Below are positions 7,200 through 14,550 of a DNA stretch of 38,620 nt, piece by piece (within the stretch, counting starts at the first letter, position 1; each line of letters begins with the position of its first letter). A program made the translations under genes and the position numbers. The notes beneath the pieces are model-generated. The model did no database searches. It had not been told where the DNA came from and was given only the letters and a program-made list of their open reading frames with translations. The stretch covers positions 1 to 38,620 of the forward strand of contig VFKN01000147.1 in assembly GCA_009885525.1 (NCBI GenBank). Direction: 5' to 3'. This DNA comes from Anaerolineaceae bacterium (GTDB lineage Bacteria > Chloroflexota > Anaerolineae > Anaerolineales > Villigracilaceae).

Positions 7200-7598
7200 T
7201 TACTTCAATTCTGACGTACAATGCGCGCAGCGTGTGGCTTTGATCGGGATGACGCTCAAGCAATGCGGGCATTCCTTGGTGATAAATTCTGTAGGCGCGG
7301 CGGGCGGCGGGGTCTTCTTCGTGGCATTCATGGCTTTAATGATCAGGAAGATCACAAGAGCAACGAGCAAAAAGTCCACAATAGTTTGCACAAACGTGCC
7401 CCATTTGACAACCGCAGAACCAACCGTAAAGGATAATTCTGCAAAGTTGACTCCACCCATGACCACACCAACCAACGGCATGATGATGTCATTGACCAAT
7501 GAGCCGACGATCTTCCCAAACGCGCCGCCGATGATGACCGCAACGGCAAGGTCCAACACATTGCCGTGCATAACGAAATCTTTGAATTCTTTGAGCAT
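7200..7598 (-). CDS. mscL: Large-conductance mechanosensitive channel with C-terminal zinc ribbon
   Basis: 132 residues. The N-terminal '[44 protein letters not shown]' is the signature MscL amphipathic helix plus TM1, and TM2 spans about residues 70-92 ('[22 protein letters not shown]'). The usual C-terminal helical bundle is replaced by '[23 protein letters not shown]', a CxxC-x(11)-CxxC zinc ribbon facing the cytoplasm. A strong GGAGGA ribosome site precedes the ATG. The channel opens under membrane tension to release solutes on hypo-osmotic shock. The ribbon could modulate gating or assembly (inference). The stop abuts the octad array at 7162-7193. Confidence 0.95.
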   Translation of the reverse strand: MLKEFKDFVMHGNVLDLAVAVIIGGAFGKIVGSLVNDIIMPLVGVVMGGVNFAELSFTVGSAVVKWGTFVQTIVDFLLVALVIFLIIKAMNATKKTPPPAAPTEFITKECPHCLSVIPIKATRCAHCTSELK

Positions 7599-7623
7599 AA
7601 GTTCCTCCGTGAATGGATAGTGA

Positions 7624-7684
7624 AAACCCTAAAGGTTTTTTTATTAAACACAAACTCGGTATTTCAGCGAGACCTTTAGGGTTT
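7624..7684. repeat. Dispersed inverted repeat, copy B
   Basis: AAACCCTAAAGGT and ACCTTTAGGGTTT form a perfect 13-bp inverted repeat around a 35-bp centre. Both the arms and part of the centre (CGG.ATTT..GCGA) are shared with copy A at 3386-3484. It lies upstream of mscL, between divergent genes. Confidence 0.75.
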
Positions 7685-7780
7685 GCTTTATATTGACGCA
7701 AATAGATTCTATGTGAGGTAATGAAGATTGTCAACGAGGAAACCCATCCTATGCTAAAATAGATGTATTGGAGTTGCCCT

Positions 7781-8332
7781 ATGTCAGATATGATTGAAGT
7801 TGTCATTGATAGTATCCGCGTGCATTTAATGGCGCCACAACGTGTCATTGTTCTCAAGCAAACAAACGCAGACCGCTTCCTGACCATTTGGGTCGGTCCC
7901 TACGAAGCAGAAGCGATCACCGTTGCGTTGCAGGAAGTGGAAGTCGCACGCCCGCTCACCCATGATTTAATCAAAAATATTTTTGGCGCGTTCAATGCGC
8001 GCATCACGCGCATCGAGATCGTTCGATTGAAGGATGAAATCTTCTTCGGCAACATCGTCGCCGAAGTGGATGGGCGCGAAGTCCACATCGATTCACGCCC
8101 GTCCGATGCGATCGCGATTGCCGTGCGCGCGCATGTGCCAATCCTCGTTCATTCCACTGTTATGGAAGAAGCGGGCAGATCGCCCGAGCAAGACATACCC
8201 GTAGTAAGCGCTCCGATCAAAAAAGCCCCACCGGTCCCGCTAACCGATGAAGGCAACGATAGATTATCCGTCTTCAAAGATTTTCTAGATAAACTGGATC
8301 TTGACAGCCCCGATAAAAACAAGCCCGCGTAA
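7781..8332 (+). CDS. Bifunctional nuclease family (BFN/DUF151) protein
   Basis: 183 residues from MSDMIEVVIDSIRV; GGAG lies about 8 bases upstream. The first 130 residues match the BFN/DUF151 domain ('VHLMAPQRVIVLKQ', 'LTIWVGPYEAEAITVAL', 'PLTHDLIKNIF', 'VHIDSRPSDAIAIAVRAHVPI'). The C-terminal 50 residues are a charged tail, possibly helical. The family is named after plant proteins with reported RNase and DNase activity; the bacterial role is unclear. An extended -10 element (TGCTAAAAT, 7753-7760 region) lies just upstream, with no good -35. It is followed by dnaB after a hairpin-rich gap, in the same direction. Confidence 0.85.
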   Translation: MSDMIEVVIDSIRVHLMAPQRVIVLKQTNADRFLTIWVGPYEAEAITVALQEVEVARPLTHDLIKNIFGAFNARITRIEIVRLKDEIFFGNIVAEVDGREVHIDSRPSDAIAIAVRAHVPILVHSTVMEEAGRSPEQDIPVVSAPIKKAPPVPLTDEGNDRLSVFKDFLDKLDLDSPDKNKPA

Positions 8333-8340
8333 ATCACGCG

Positions 8341-8398
8341 CAGTCCAAAGTCTCCTGACTTTGGACTGCACCTCCAACGACGGGAGTCTTTGGACTCC
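8341..8398. repeat. Double-hairpin dispersed element
   Basis: CAGTCCAAAGTC, loop TCCT, and GACTTTGGACTG make a perfect 12-bp stem. After 14 bases, GGAGTC, loop TTTG, and GACTCC make a second stem. The two-hairpin layout and the GGAGTC/GACTCC arms resemble the cloverleaf element at 11940-11994. It lies between the BFN gene and dnaB, and could weaken read-through. Confidence 0.6.
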
Positions 8399-8414
8399 GA
8401 ATTCAAAAAAATCA

Positions 8415-9812
8415 ATGACAGATTCCTTCCCCCAAGAACCTCCCTACGGGGATGATCAATCCGCCCCAGCCAGCCCCGCCTCATCGATGGTTCCGCATAA
8501 CCGCGAAGCCGAAGAGGCAGTTGTAGGGGCGGTATTGATTAATCCCGAAGCCTATTACGATGTTGCTCAATTCCTCGACGCGGAGGATTTTTACATCCAC
8601 CGCAACCAATGGATTTGGAGCGCATTTGTGCGCCTGCACGAACAGCGCATCCCCGTTGACCTGCTCACCCTTTCCGAAGAACTCGACCGCAACAATCAGC
8701 TTGCCGAAGTCGGCGGCTCGGCGTACCTCACCTCTTTAATTAATCAAGTCCCATCCTCGCTCAACGCGGAGTCTTATGGGCACATCGTTGAGGGGCATTC
8801 CGTTCGCCGCAAGATGATCGCCGCCGCGAATAAGATCGCGTCAATCGCTTACAACGAATCATCTTCGGTTGAAGAAGTCATGAACGAAGCGGAGAAGGCT
8901 GTCTTCAACGTCAGCGAACGCCGCCTCAAACATGATCTTCTGCCGATCTCAAAAGTGTTGAGCGATTACTATGACCGCGTGGATGAACTCGCGAAACGTC
9001 CCGAAGAAATTCACGGCGTCCCAACGGGTTTCATCGACCTCGACAAAATGCTCGGCGGCCTACAGGCTTCGGATTTGCTCATCATCGCAGGCCGCCCGGG
9101 ACAAGGCAAAACAGCGTTCCTGCTTTCCATTGCGAAAAATGCCGCGCTGACTCATAAAAAACACGTCGCCATCTTCTCATTGGAAATGTCCAACGAGCAG
9201 GTCGTGCAGCGTTTGATCGCACAGACGACAGAAATTTCATCGCAGCGTTTGCGTAACGGCAAATTAAATGAGAATGAATGGCCGCTTTTTACGCATGCCA
9301 TTGAAGTCCTTTCTGATACACATATTTATCTCGATGATACACCCGCCATTACGCCATTGCAGCTGCGCACCAAATGCCGCCGCCTGCACATGGAATACGG
9401 CATTGATCTAATCATCATTGACTATTTGCAATTGATGGGCGGCGACACACGCAACGACAACCGCGTGCAGGAAGTCTCGCACATCTCGCGCAGTTTGAAA
9501 GTGCTCGCGCGCGAATTGAACGTCCCCGTGTTGACCGCCGCGCAGTTATCCCGTGCGGTGGAACAGCGCACCGATAAACGCCCTGTACTTTCTGATTTAC
9601 GCGAATCGGGCTCACTCGAACAGGATGCCGATATCGTCATGTTTATTTATCGCCCGGATGAATATGAAAGCGGCTCAGATAAACCGAACATCACAAAAAT
9701 TGTTGTTTCGAAACATCGTAACGGATCTACTGGTGACATTGACCTGATCTTCCGCGGCGAATTAACCAGGTTCGAAAACGCCACAACAACCTCATTCAAT
9801 CCGAATCAATGA
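8415..9812 (+). CDS. dnaB: Replicative DNA helicase DnaB
   Basis: 465 residues from MTDSFPQEPP; the upstream part of the ORF lies in the hairpin element and is not translated. The N-terminal domain starts at 'MVPHNREAEEAVVGAVLINPEAY', followed by the RecA-like C-terminal domain. Walker A is 'AGRPGQGKTAF' near residue 225, then 'IFSLEMSNEQV', Walker B 'LIIIDYLQLMGGD', 'LSRAVEQRTDKRPVLSDLRESGSLEQDADIVMF' and the arginine-finger region 'SKHRNGSTGDIDL'. No intein is present. It is the ring helicase that unwinds DNA at the fork. The next two genes encode a DnaD-like protein and a DnaC-like loader, so the three form a replication-initiation operon. Confidence 0.97.
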   Translation: MTDSFPQEPPYGDDQSAPASPASSMVPHNREAEEAVVGAVLINPEAYYDVAQFLDAEDFYIHRNQWIWSAFVRLHEQRIPVDLLTLSEELDRNNQLAEVGGSAYLTSLINQVPSSLNAESYGHIVEGHSVRRKMIAAANKIASIAYNESSSVEEVMNEAEKAVFNVSERRLKHDLLPISKVLSDYYDRVDELAKRPEEIHGVPTGFIDLDKMLGGLQASDLLIIAGRPGQGKTAFLLSIAKNAALTHKKHVAIFSLEMSNEQVVQRLIAQTTEISSQRLRNGKLNENEWPLFTHAIEVLSDTHIYLDDTPAITPLQLRTKCRRLHMEYGIDLIIIDYLQLMGGDTRNDNRVQEVSHISRSLKVLARELNVPVLTAAQLSRAVEQRTDKRPVLSDLRESGSLEQDADIVMFIYRPDEYESGSDKPNITKIVVSKHRNGSTGDIDLIFRGELTRFENATTTSFNPNQ

Positions 9813-9828
9813 TATTGCATTAAATAAA

Positions 9829-10494
9829 ATGACAACTTTCAACGGATTCACATCTTCTGAAACATTCTCTCAAATTCCAAATTCTTTATTTCGCATGTTG
9901 AATGAAATTGACGACATCGCGGAATTAAAAGTGACGCTCTACGCCATCTGGCGCATCGAGCATATTGAGGGACATTTCCGCGCGCTGTGTCAGACCGACT
10001 TTGAGTCAGATGCGCTGGGATTAAATCCGCAGGAGATTCAAATCGGGTTGGAGAAAGCAATCGAGCGTGGCACACTCATCGTATCCTCCCACGAAGCGGA
10101 TACTTTTTACTTCCTCAACTCGCCGCGCGGGAGACTCGCCGCGGAGGCATTCGCAAAAGGTCAGTGGCGCGAATCGGCGCGGATCATGTCAGCGCCGTTC
10201 GCGCTCGCGCGTAAATCAAATATATTTAAGTTGTACGAAGAGAACATTGGCGCGCTCACACCTTTATTATCAGATATGCTGCACGAAGCCGAGAAAAATT
10301 TTCCGGGCGAATGGTTTGAAGAAGCGTTTTCAATTGCTGTCAGCAAAAATATTCGCAACTGGAAATATGTGGAAGCGATCCTGACGCGCTGGAAGGAAAA
10401 AGGCAAAGATGAAAGAAAAAATAACCAAGACATTGTCAAAGATGCAAAACGATACTCCGACAGCGAATTCTCGGATTTTTTCAACCGAGACTGA
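9829..10494 (+). CDS. DnaD-like primosome protein
   Basis: 221 residues. The N-terminal half looks like a winged-helix region ('FSQIPNSLFRMLNEIDDIAELKVTLYAIW'; primosomal DnaD/DnaB-type proteins begin this way). The C-terminal half carries the DnaD/phage DnaB-like helical domain: 'IFKLYEENIGALTPLLSDML', 'FPGEWFEEAFSIAVSKN' and 'RNWKYVEAILTRWKEKG'. In Firmicutes these proteins help deliver the helicase to the origin. It follows dnaB by 16 bases and overlaps the loader gene by 86 bases, pointing to translational coupling. No strong ribosome site is visible. Domain call is good; the exact primosome role is inferred. Confidence 0.8.
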   Translation: MTTFNGFTSSETFSQIPNSLFRMLNEIDDIAELKVTLYAIWRIEHIEGHFRALCQTDFESDALGLNPQEIQIGLEKAIERGTLIVSSHEADTFYFLNSPRGRLAAEAFAKGQWRESARIMSAPFALARKSNIFKLYEENIGALTPLLSDMLHEAEKNFPGEWFEEAFSIAVSKNIRNWKYVEAILTRWKEKGKDERKNNQDIVKDAKRYSDSEFSDFFNRD

Positions 10495-11932
10495 GCATGT
10501 GGTCAAACCGCTTGGAGACCTAAACTGCCCGCACTGCAAAGGCGTGGGTTATGTTCGTTATGATGTGCCGGTAGGACACGAAAAATTCGGCAAGATCGAT
10601 TCGTGCGTTTGCCGCGCAAAAGATGTAGCGGACAGCGCACGCAGTCGTTTGTTTGCATTAAGCAATCTGGATCGTTTAACCCATTTGCGTTTTGAGAATT
10701 TCAAAGCATCGGGAAATGAAAAAGCAAAATTCATGACCCCGCAGGAAAAAGAGAATTTGCATAAAGCCTTTGAGGCTTGCGAGGAGTTCTCACGGCTCAA
10801 AAAAGGCTGGGTTCTGCTCGAAGGCGGATACGGCTGCGGCAAGACACATCTCGCGGCGGCAATTGCAAATGAAGCAGTCAGCAAGGGCACGCCCACGCTT
10901 TTTATCACCGTGCCTGATTTGCTCGATTCTTTGCGCTTCGCATACGGTGATCCTGAAACAACTTTTGAGCAGCGCTTTGATGAAATTCGCAGCGCAGATT
11001 TATTAATCCTCGACGATTTTGGCACGCAGAACGCGACCAACTGGGCTCAGGAAAAATTATTTCAAATTATCAATTACCGTTACATCAATAAATTGGCGAC
11101 GGTCATCACCACCAATTTGATGCTTGATGAAATCGAAGGTCGTATCCGCTCGCGTTTGCAGGATGATGAATTTGTAAAATATATCAAGATGTCCGCGCCG
11201 GATTACCGCCGACCCGAAGAGACCAGTAATCCCGGCATCTCCATGTTGTCACTGCCTGAAATGAAGAACATGACCTTCAAGACATTTCAAATGCGCGATG
11301 ATGAGATCGGCAAGGAAGCGATCACAACGGTCACAACAGAGAAGCAGGACAAGTTCGGAAATAAATATAAAGACAAAGAGATCACGCGCGTCAAAGTAAC
11401 GAAGGAAGATGTCAAAACTTTGCATGAAGCCTTCAGCGCGGCCGCGCGTTTTTCTGAAGAACCTGAAGGCTGGCTGGTATTGCTGGGACAATCCTTCTGC
11501 GGCAAGACTCACCTCGCGGCGGCGATCGGCAACTATCGCGTGGCACTCGGCGGGCAGGCATTACTCGTGGAAGTTTCCGCGCTGCTCGATTATTTGCGCC
11601 AGACATTTCGCCCCAGTTCGGAAGTCCCATTTGACCGGCGCTTCAACGAGATTCGCACCACGCCGTTGTTGATTCTTGATGACTTGAAGGAAAGCGGCGC
11701 GAGTTCCGTTTGGGCCGAGGATAAACTCTACAGCGTTTTGAATTATCGCTACAACGCGCATCTGCCCACGGTGATCACATCCACCATGCGGTCGGAGTCG
11801 TTCGCGCTCAGCTATCCAAATTTGTGGAATAAATTATTAGACCCGTCAATGAGTGAAATCCGCGTGATTAATATGCCGCCTTATCGCCGTGTGATGAAAA
11901 CGAGTAAACCGAGTCCGCATAAGAAGAAGTAG
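10409..11932 (+). CDS. DnaC/DnaI-like helicase loader with two AAA+ modules
   Basis: 507 residues, about twice the usual loader. A zinc-binding N-terminus ('LNCPHCKGVGYV' and 'DSCVCRAKD') leads into a first AAA+ module with Walker A 'GGYGCGKTHLAAAIANEA' and Walker B 'LLILDDFGTQ'. A second module from about residue 330 has Walker A 'GQSFCGKTHLAAAIGNYRVA' and Walker B 'LLILDDLKES'. The two modules align throughout ('KLFQIINYRYINKLATVITTN' against 'KLYSVLNYRYNAHLPTVITST'), showing an internal duplication. Such ATPases load DnaB onto single-stranded DNA. The start at 10409 has AAAAAGG five bases upstream; a later ATG at 10442 has none. The gene overlaps the DnaD-like gene. Confidence 0.85.
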   Translation: MKEKITKTLSKMQNDTPTANSRIFSTETEHVVKPLGDLNCPHCKGVGYVRYDVPVGHEKFGKIDSCVCRAKDVADSARSRLFALSNLDRLTHLRFENFKASGNEKAKFMTPQEKENLHKAFEACEEFSRLKKGWVLLEGGYGCGKTHLAAAIANEAVSKGTPTLFITVPDLLDSLRFAYGDPETTFEQRFDEIRSADLLILDDFGTQNATNWAQEKLFQIINYRYINKLATVITTNLMLDEIEGRIRSRLQDDEFVKYIKMSAPDYRRPEETSNPGISMLSLPEMKNMTFKTFQMRDDEIGKEAITTVTTEKQDKFGNKYKDKEITRVKVTKEDVKTLHEAFSAAARFSEEPEGWLVLLGQSFCGKTHLAAAIGNYRVALGGQALLVEVSALLDYLRQTFRPSSEVPFDRRFNEIRTTPLLILDDLKESGASSVWAEDKLYSVLNYRYNAHLPTVITSTMRSESFALSYPNLWNKLLDPSMSEIRVINMPPYRRVMKTSKPSPHKKK

Positions 11933-11939
11933 TTTAACT

Positions 11940-11994
11940 CTGGAGTACGGGAGCTTGTCCCCGCACTCTCGGACGGCAAGCCGTCCGATTCCAG
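11940..11994. repeat. Cloverleaf-like dispersed element, copy 1
   Basis: Outer arms CTGGAGT and ATTCCAG enclose a first hairpin around GGGAGCTTGTCCCC and a second hairpin, TCGGACGG-CAAG-CCGTCCGA, with a perfect 8-bp stem. The GCAAGC core and the ATTCCAGA flank recur at 22767-22793 and 34931-34986, with different but still paired arms. It lies in the gap after the loader gene, just before a GGAG ribosome site. Confidence 0.75.
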
Positions 11995-12008
11995 AATAAG
12001 GAGCCCCC

Positions 12009-12434
12009 ATGAAAAGTCGCTTTACTGGTGTTGTAATCGGACAGATCATTGGCTTGGTGATCGTGTGCATGGTATCCACATTTATTGCATTGGTTTCATT
12101 TGGGGGAATTGCCGGCGTTGCGATGGCATCCAAATCCGAGCAGATATTTCAATATGCTGCGCCGCTGACCTGTCCCAACGGGACGGTAAAATACGAAGAA
12201 TATACCGCCTCGTACAACAAACCCGGCGAGAAAAACTTCAATGTAACATGTGTCGCCTCGGATGGAACGAGCACCGATATCACCCTCGCATCCATTGGAT
12301 ATTCGCTTTTGGGGTTTTACCTCGCTTGCCTCCTGCCTTTATGTATCCCCGGCGGGTTGCTGGCGATCATTGTGCCGCTCTTCTTTTTGCGCGGACGTAA
12401 AGTCGATTCACCAAGTGCCATCGAAATTCTGTAG
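12009..12434 (+). CDS. Small two-helix membrane protein, unknown
   Basis: 141 residues with AAGGAG six bases before the ATG. A first hydrophobic helix spans about residues 7-40 and a second about 96-128. The loop between them (about 55 residues) carries two cysteines ('APLTCPNGTVKYEEY' and 'FNVTCVASDGT') that could form a disulfide outside the cell, and the C-terminus 'RGRKVDSPSAIEIL' is cytosolic. I do not recognise a family. It stands alone between the replication operon and the iron permease, and ends 110 bases before an intrinsic terminator. Confidence 0.6.
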   Translation: MKSRFTGVVIGQIIGLVIVCMVSTFIALVSFGGIAGVAMASKSEQIFQYAAPLTCPNGTVKYEEYTASYNKPGEKNFNVTCVASDGTSTDITLASIGYSLLGFYLACLLPLCIPGGLLAIIVPLFFLRGRKVDSPSAIEIL

Positions 12435-12477
12435 CACCTACCAAATTGGACGATTCGTCCCTTATTTGTGATGACTA

Positions 12478-12534
12478 ATATTTATCAAAAATGTGATAAA
12501 TATCTTGTCAATTTACGAAGGCACATGTTAGAAT
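12478..12534 (+). promoter_or_regulatory. Palindromic operator candidate and promoter before the iron permease
   Basis: ATATTTATCA and TGATAAATAT (12478-12487, 12494-12503) form a perfect 10-bp inverted repeat with a 6-bp spacer. Directly after it, TTGTCA (12505-12510) and TAGAAT (12529-12534) make a -35/-10 pair 18 bp apart. The operator is next to the -35, as expected for a metal-responsive repressor, but it is not a clear Fur or DtxR box. The regulator is unknown. Confidence 0.5.
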
Positions 12535-12543
12535 TTTCTCAAT

Positions 12544-12570
12544 AAAACAACCTGAACATCAGGTTGTTTT
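12544..12570 (+). terminator. Intrinsic terminator or leader attenuator
   Basis: AAAACAACCTGA, loop ACA, TCAGGTTGTTTT: a perfect 12-bp stem with a U run. It could end the transcript of the 12009 gene. However, it lies just after the predicted start of the iron-permease transcript and 28 bases before that gene's ATG, so it may also act as a leader attenuator. Confidence 0.7.
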
Positions 12571-12597
12571 TCATTCCCAATTTACATGAGGTAAAAC

Positions 12598-13449
12598 ATG
12601 CTCCCCTCTTATTTACTCTCCCTGCGCGAAGGACTCGAGGCCGCACTCATCATCGGCATCGTGCTCGGCGCACTGCGCAAGATCCGCCGCACAGACCTTG
12701 CCCCGGCACTCTGGCTTGGCACATTAAGCGCCATAAGCGTCAGTATTTTAGCCGCCGTGTTACTTACTCTTTTTGGATTAAACCTCGAAGGTGATGCTGA
12801 AAAGATATACGAAGGCATCACCATGTTCCTCGCCGCTGGCATCCTGACATGGATGATCTTCTGGATGAGCAAACAGGCACGCAACATGAAAAGCGAGTTG
12901 GAAGACGGAGTGAACAAAGCCGCTGCATCTACAGGTAAGTCATCCATTTTCTGGCTGGCATTTATCGCTGTGGTACGCGAAGGCATCGAACTCGCACTCT
13001 TCCTGACCGCCGCATTTTTCGCAGGTAACAATGAAAGCGTCAGCATCAACACCATCCAAACGCTCGCGGGTGTTGTGCTTGGGTTGGGCACAGCTATTTT
13101 GCTCGGCTGGTCATTACTCGCCAGCACTGCCCGCCTTGACCTGCGGCGCTTCTTTCAGATCACAGGGTTATTGCTCATCCTCTTTGCAGCGGGGCTGGTC
13201 GCGCACGGCATTCATGAATTCAACGAGATCAACTGGATTCCCGCCATCATCGAACACGTTTGGGATATGAACTCATTTGTGGATGAAAACTCCGTGGTAG
13301 GTTTATTACTCAAGACACTTTTTGGCTATAACGGCAATCCGTCCCTCACAGAAATGATCGGCTATTTTTCCTATATCGCCGTCGTTGCCGGATTGTTCAA
13401 TTACGGCGCCATCAAAAACGACACAAAAGTCAACCAGCCTCAGGCGTAA
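12598..13449 (+). CDS. FTR1-family iron permease (EfeU-like)
   Basis: 283 residues, multipass, about seven membrane helices. The two REGLE-type iron-binding motifs of FTR1/EfeU are present: 'LSLREGLEAALIIGIVLGAL' near the N-terminus and 'AVVREGIELALFLTAAFFAG' near residue 125. A third conserved stretch, 'LVAHGIHEFNE', follows. It transports iron across the cytoplasmic membrane, usually Fe2+/Fe3+ coupled to an oxidase or peroxidase, but no EfeO or EfeB partner is present here. A GAGGT ribosome site precedes the ATG. The palindrome at 12478 suggests metal control. Confidence 0.9.
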   Translation: MLPSYLLSLREGLEAALIIGIVLGALRKIRRTDLAPALWLGTLSAISVSILAAVLLTLFGLNLEGDAEKIYEGITMFLAAGILTWMIFWMSKQARNMKSELEDGVNKAAASTGKSSIFWLAFIAVVREGIELALFLTAAFFAGNNESVSINTIQTLAGVVLGLGTAILLGWSLLASTARLDLRRFFQITGLLLILFAAGLVAHGIHEFNEINWIPAIIEHVWDMNSFVDENSVVGLLLKTLFGYNGNPSLTEMIGYFSYIAVVAGLFNYGAIKNDTKVNQPQA

Positions 13450-13461
13450 ACTCACCTTTAC

Positions 13462-13503
13462 AAAAACAGGCTTTGAATCAAATGTGATTCAAAGCCTGTT
13501 TTT
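13462..13503. terminator. Strong intrinsic terminator
   Basis: A perfect 19-bp stem (AAAAACAGGCTTTGAATCA and its complement) with an AATG loop and T run. It closes the iron-permease gene and insulates the NAD locus that starts 15 bases later. Confidence 0.9.
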
Positions 13504-13506
13504 CGT

Positions 13507-13512
13507 TATACT
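13507..13512 (+). promoter_or_regulatory. Possible -10 box for a leaderless NAD-locus transcript
   Basis: TATACT ends six bases before the ATG at 13519, and no Shine-Dalgarno sequence is present. If it is a -10 box, transcription would start at the ATG itself. No good -35 is visible because that position lies in the terminator stem. Confidence 0.3.
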
Positions 13513-13518
13513 ATACCC

Positions 13519-14523
13519 ATGAACCAATATCCCATCCCCGATTTTTTTGACCCCGCCCGCGTCGGTGAAATTTGGAAAGTCGATTACGCCGCCCGCGCAG
13601 AAGCCGCCCGCGAATACGCGCGTCAACACGCCCTCAAATCTGCTGCTGCTTCAGCGGAGAGAATCTCCCTGCTGATCATTGACGCACAAAACACATTCTG
13701 CCTGCCCAACTTTGAGCTCTTCGTCGGCGGGCGCAGCGGAAATGGCGCAGTGGAAGATAATATCCGCTTGTGTGAATTCATCTATCGCAACATCGGCAAC
13801 ATCACGCACATCACCGCGACGATGGATACGCACACCACACACCAGATATTTCACCCCATCTTCTTTGTGGATAAAGACGGCAATCACCCCGCACCCTATA
13901 CCGACATTCATGCGAGCGAGTTACGCGATAACAAATGGAAATTCAACCCCGCGCTTTCATCGCAATTCAGCGTCGCGCCTGAATACGGCCAGCAGATGAT
14001 GCTCCATTATGCCGAAGCGCTGGAGAAAAAAGGAAAATACGCGCTGACCATTTGGCCTTATCACGCCATGCTCGGCGGTATCGGACACGCACTTGTACCC
14101 GCGCTGGAAGAAGCCATCTTCTTTCATTCCATTGCAAGAAATTCACAGCCCGAGTTTGAACTCAAAGGCGATAACCCTTTCACCGAACATTATTCCGTGA
14201 TCGGCCCCGAAGTGTTGATCGGCCCCATGGGCGAAGCACTCGGCGCACGCGACATGAAATTCATCCAGCAATTACAGGGAACGGATCGACTATACATTGC
14301 AGGCCAAGCCAAGAGTCACTGTGTTGCATCAACAGTTTCTGATTTGCTTGAAGACATTAACGCCACAGACCCGGAACTTGCAAAGAAAGTTTATCTATTG
14401 GAAGACTGCTCCTCGCCCGTGGTCGTACCCGGGGTTGTTGATCATACCGACGCGGCGAATGAAGCGTACCAGCGATTTGCATCCGCAGGGATGAAGATCG
14501 TAAAATCCACAGACGCTATTTAA
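13519..14523 (+). CDS. Isochorismatase-fold cysteine hydrolase, probable nicotinamidase
   Basis: 334 residues, longer than typical PncA (about 200). The catalytic aspartate lies in 'LLIIDAQNTFCLPN', the metal-binding or central region in 'TATMDTHTTHQIFHPIFFVD', and the nucleophilic cysteine in 'AGQAKSHCVASTVSDLL', as in the isochorismatase/nicotinamidase superfamily. The extra length is an N-terminal helical extension and a middle insert with 'LTIWPYHAMLGGIGHALVPA'. Nicotinamidase converts nicotinamide to nicotinate, the substrate of pncB, which follows after 27 bases. The locus context makes nicotinamidase the best call over other cysteine hydrolases. Confidence 0.75.
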   Translation: MNQYPIPDFFDPARVGEIWKVDYAARAEAAREYARQHALKSAAASAERISLLIIDAQNTFCLPNFELFVGGRSGNGAVEDNIRLCEFIYRNIGNITHITATMDTHTTHQIFHPIFFVDKDGNHPAPYTDIHASELRDNKWKFNPALSSQFSVAPEYGQQMMLHYAEALEKKGKYALTIWPYHAMLGGIGHALVPALEEAIFFHSIARNSQPEFELKGDNPFTEHYSVIGPEVLIGPMGEALGARDMKFIQQLQGTDRLYIAGQAKSHCVASTVSDLLEDINATDPELAKKVYLLEDCSSPVVVPGVVDHTDAANEAYQRFASAGMKIVKSTDAI

Positions 14524-14550
14524 TTTTTACAGGTATACAAGGCAGAGCCC

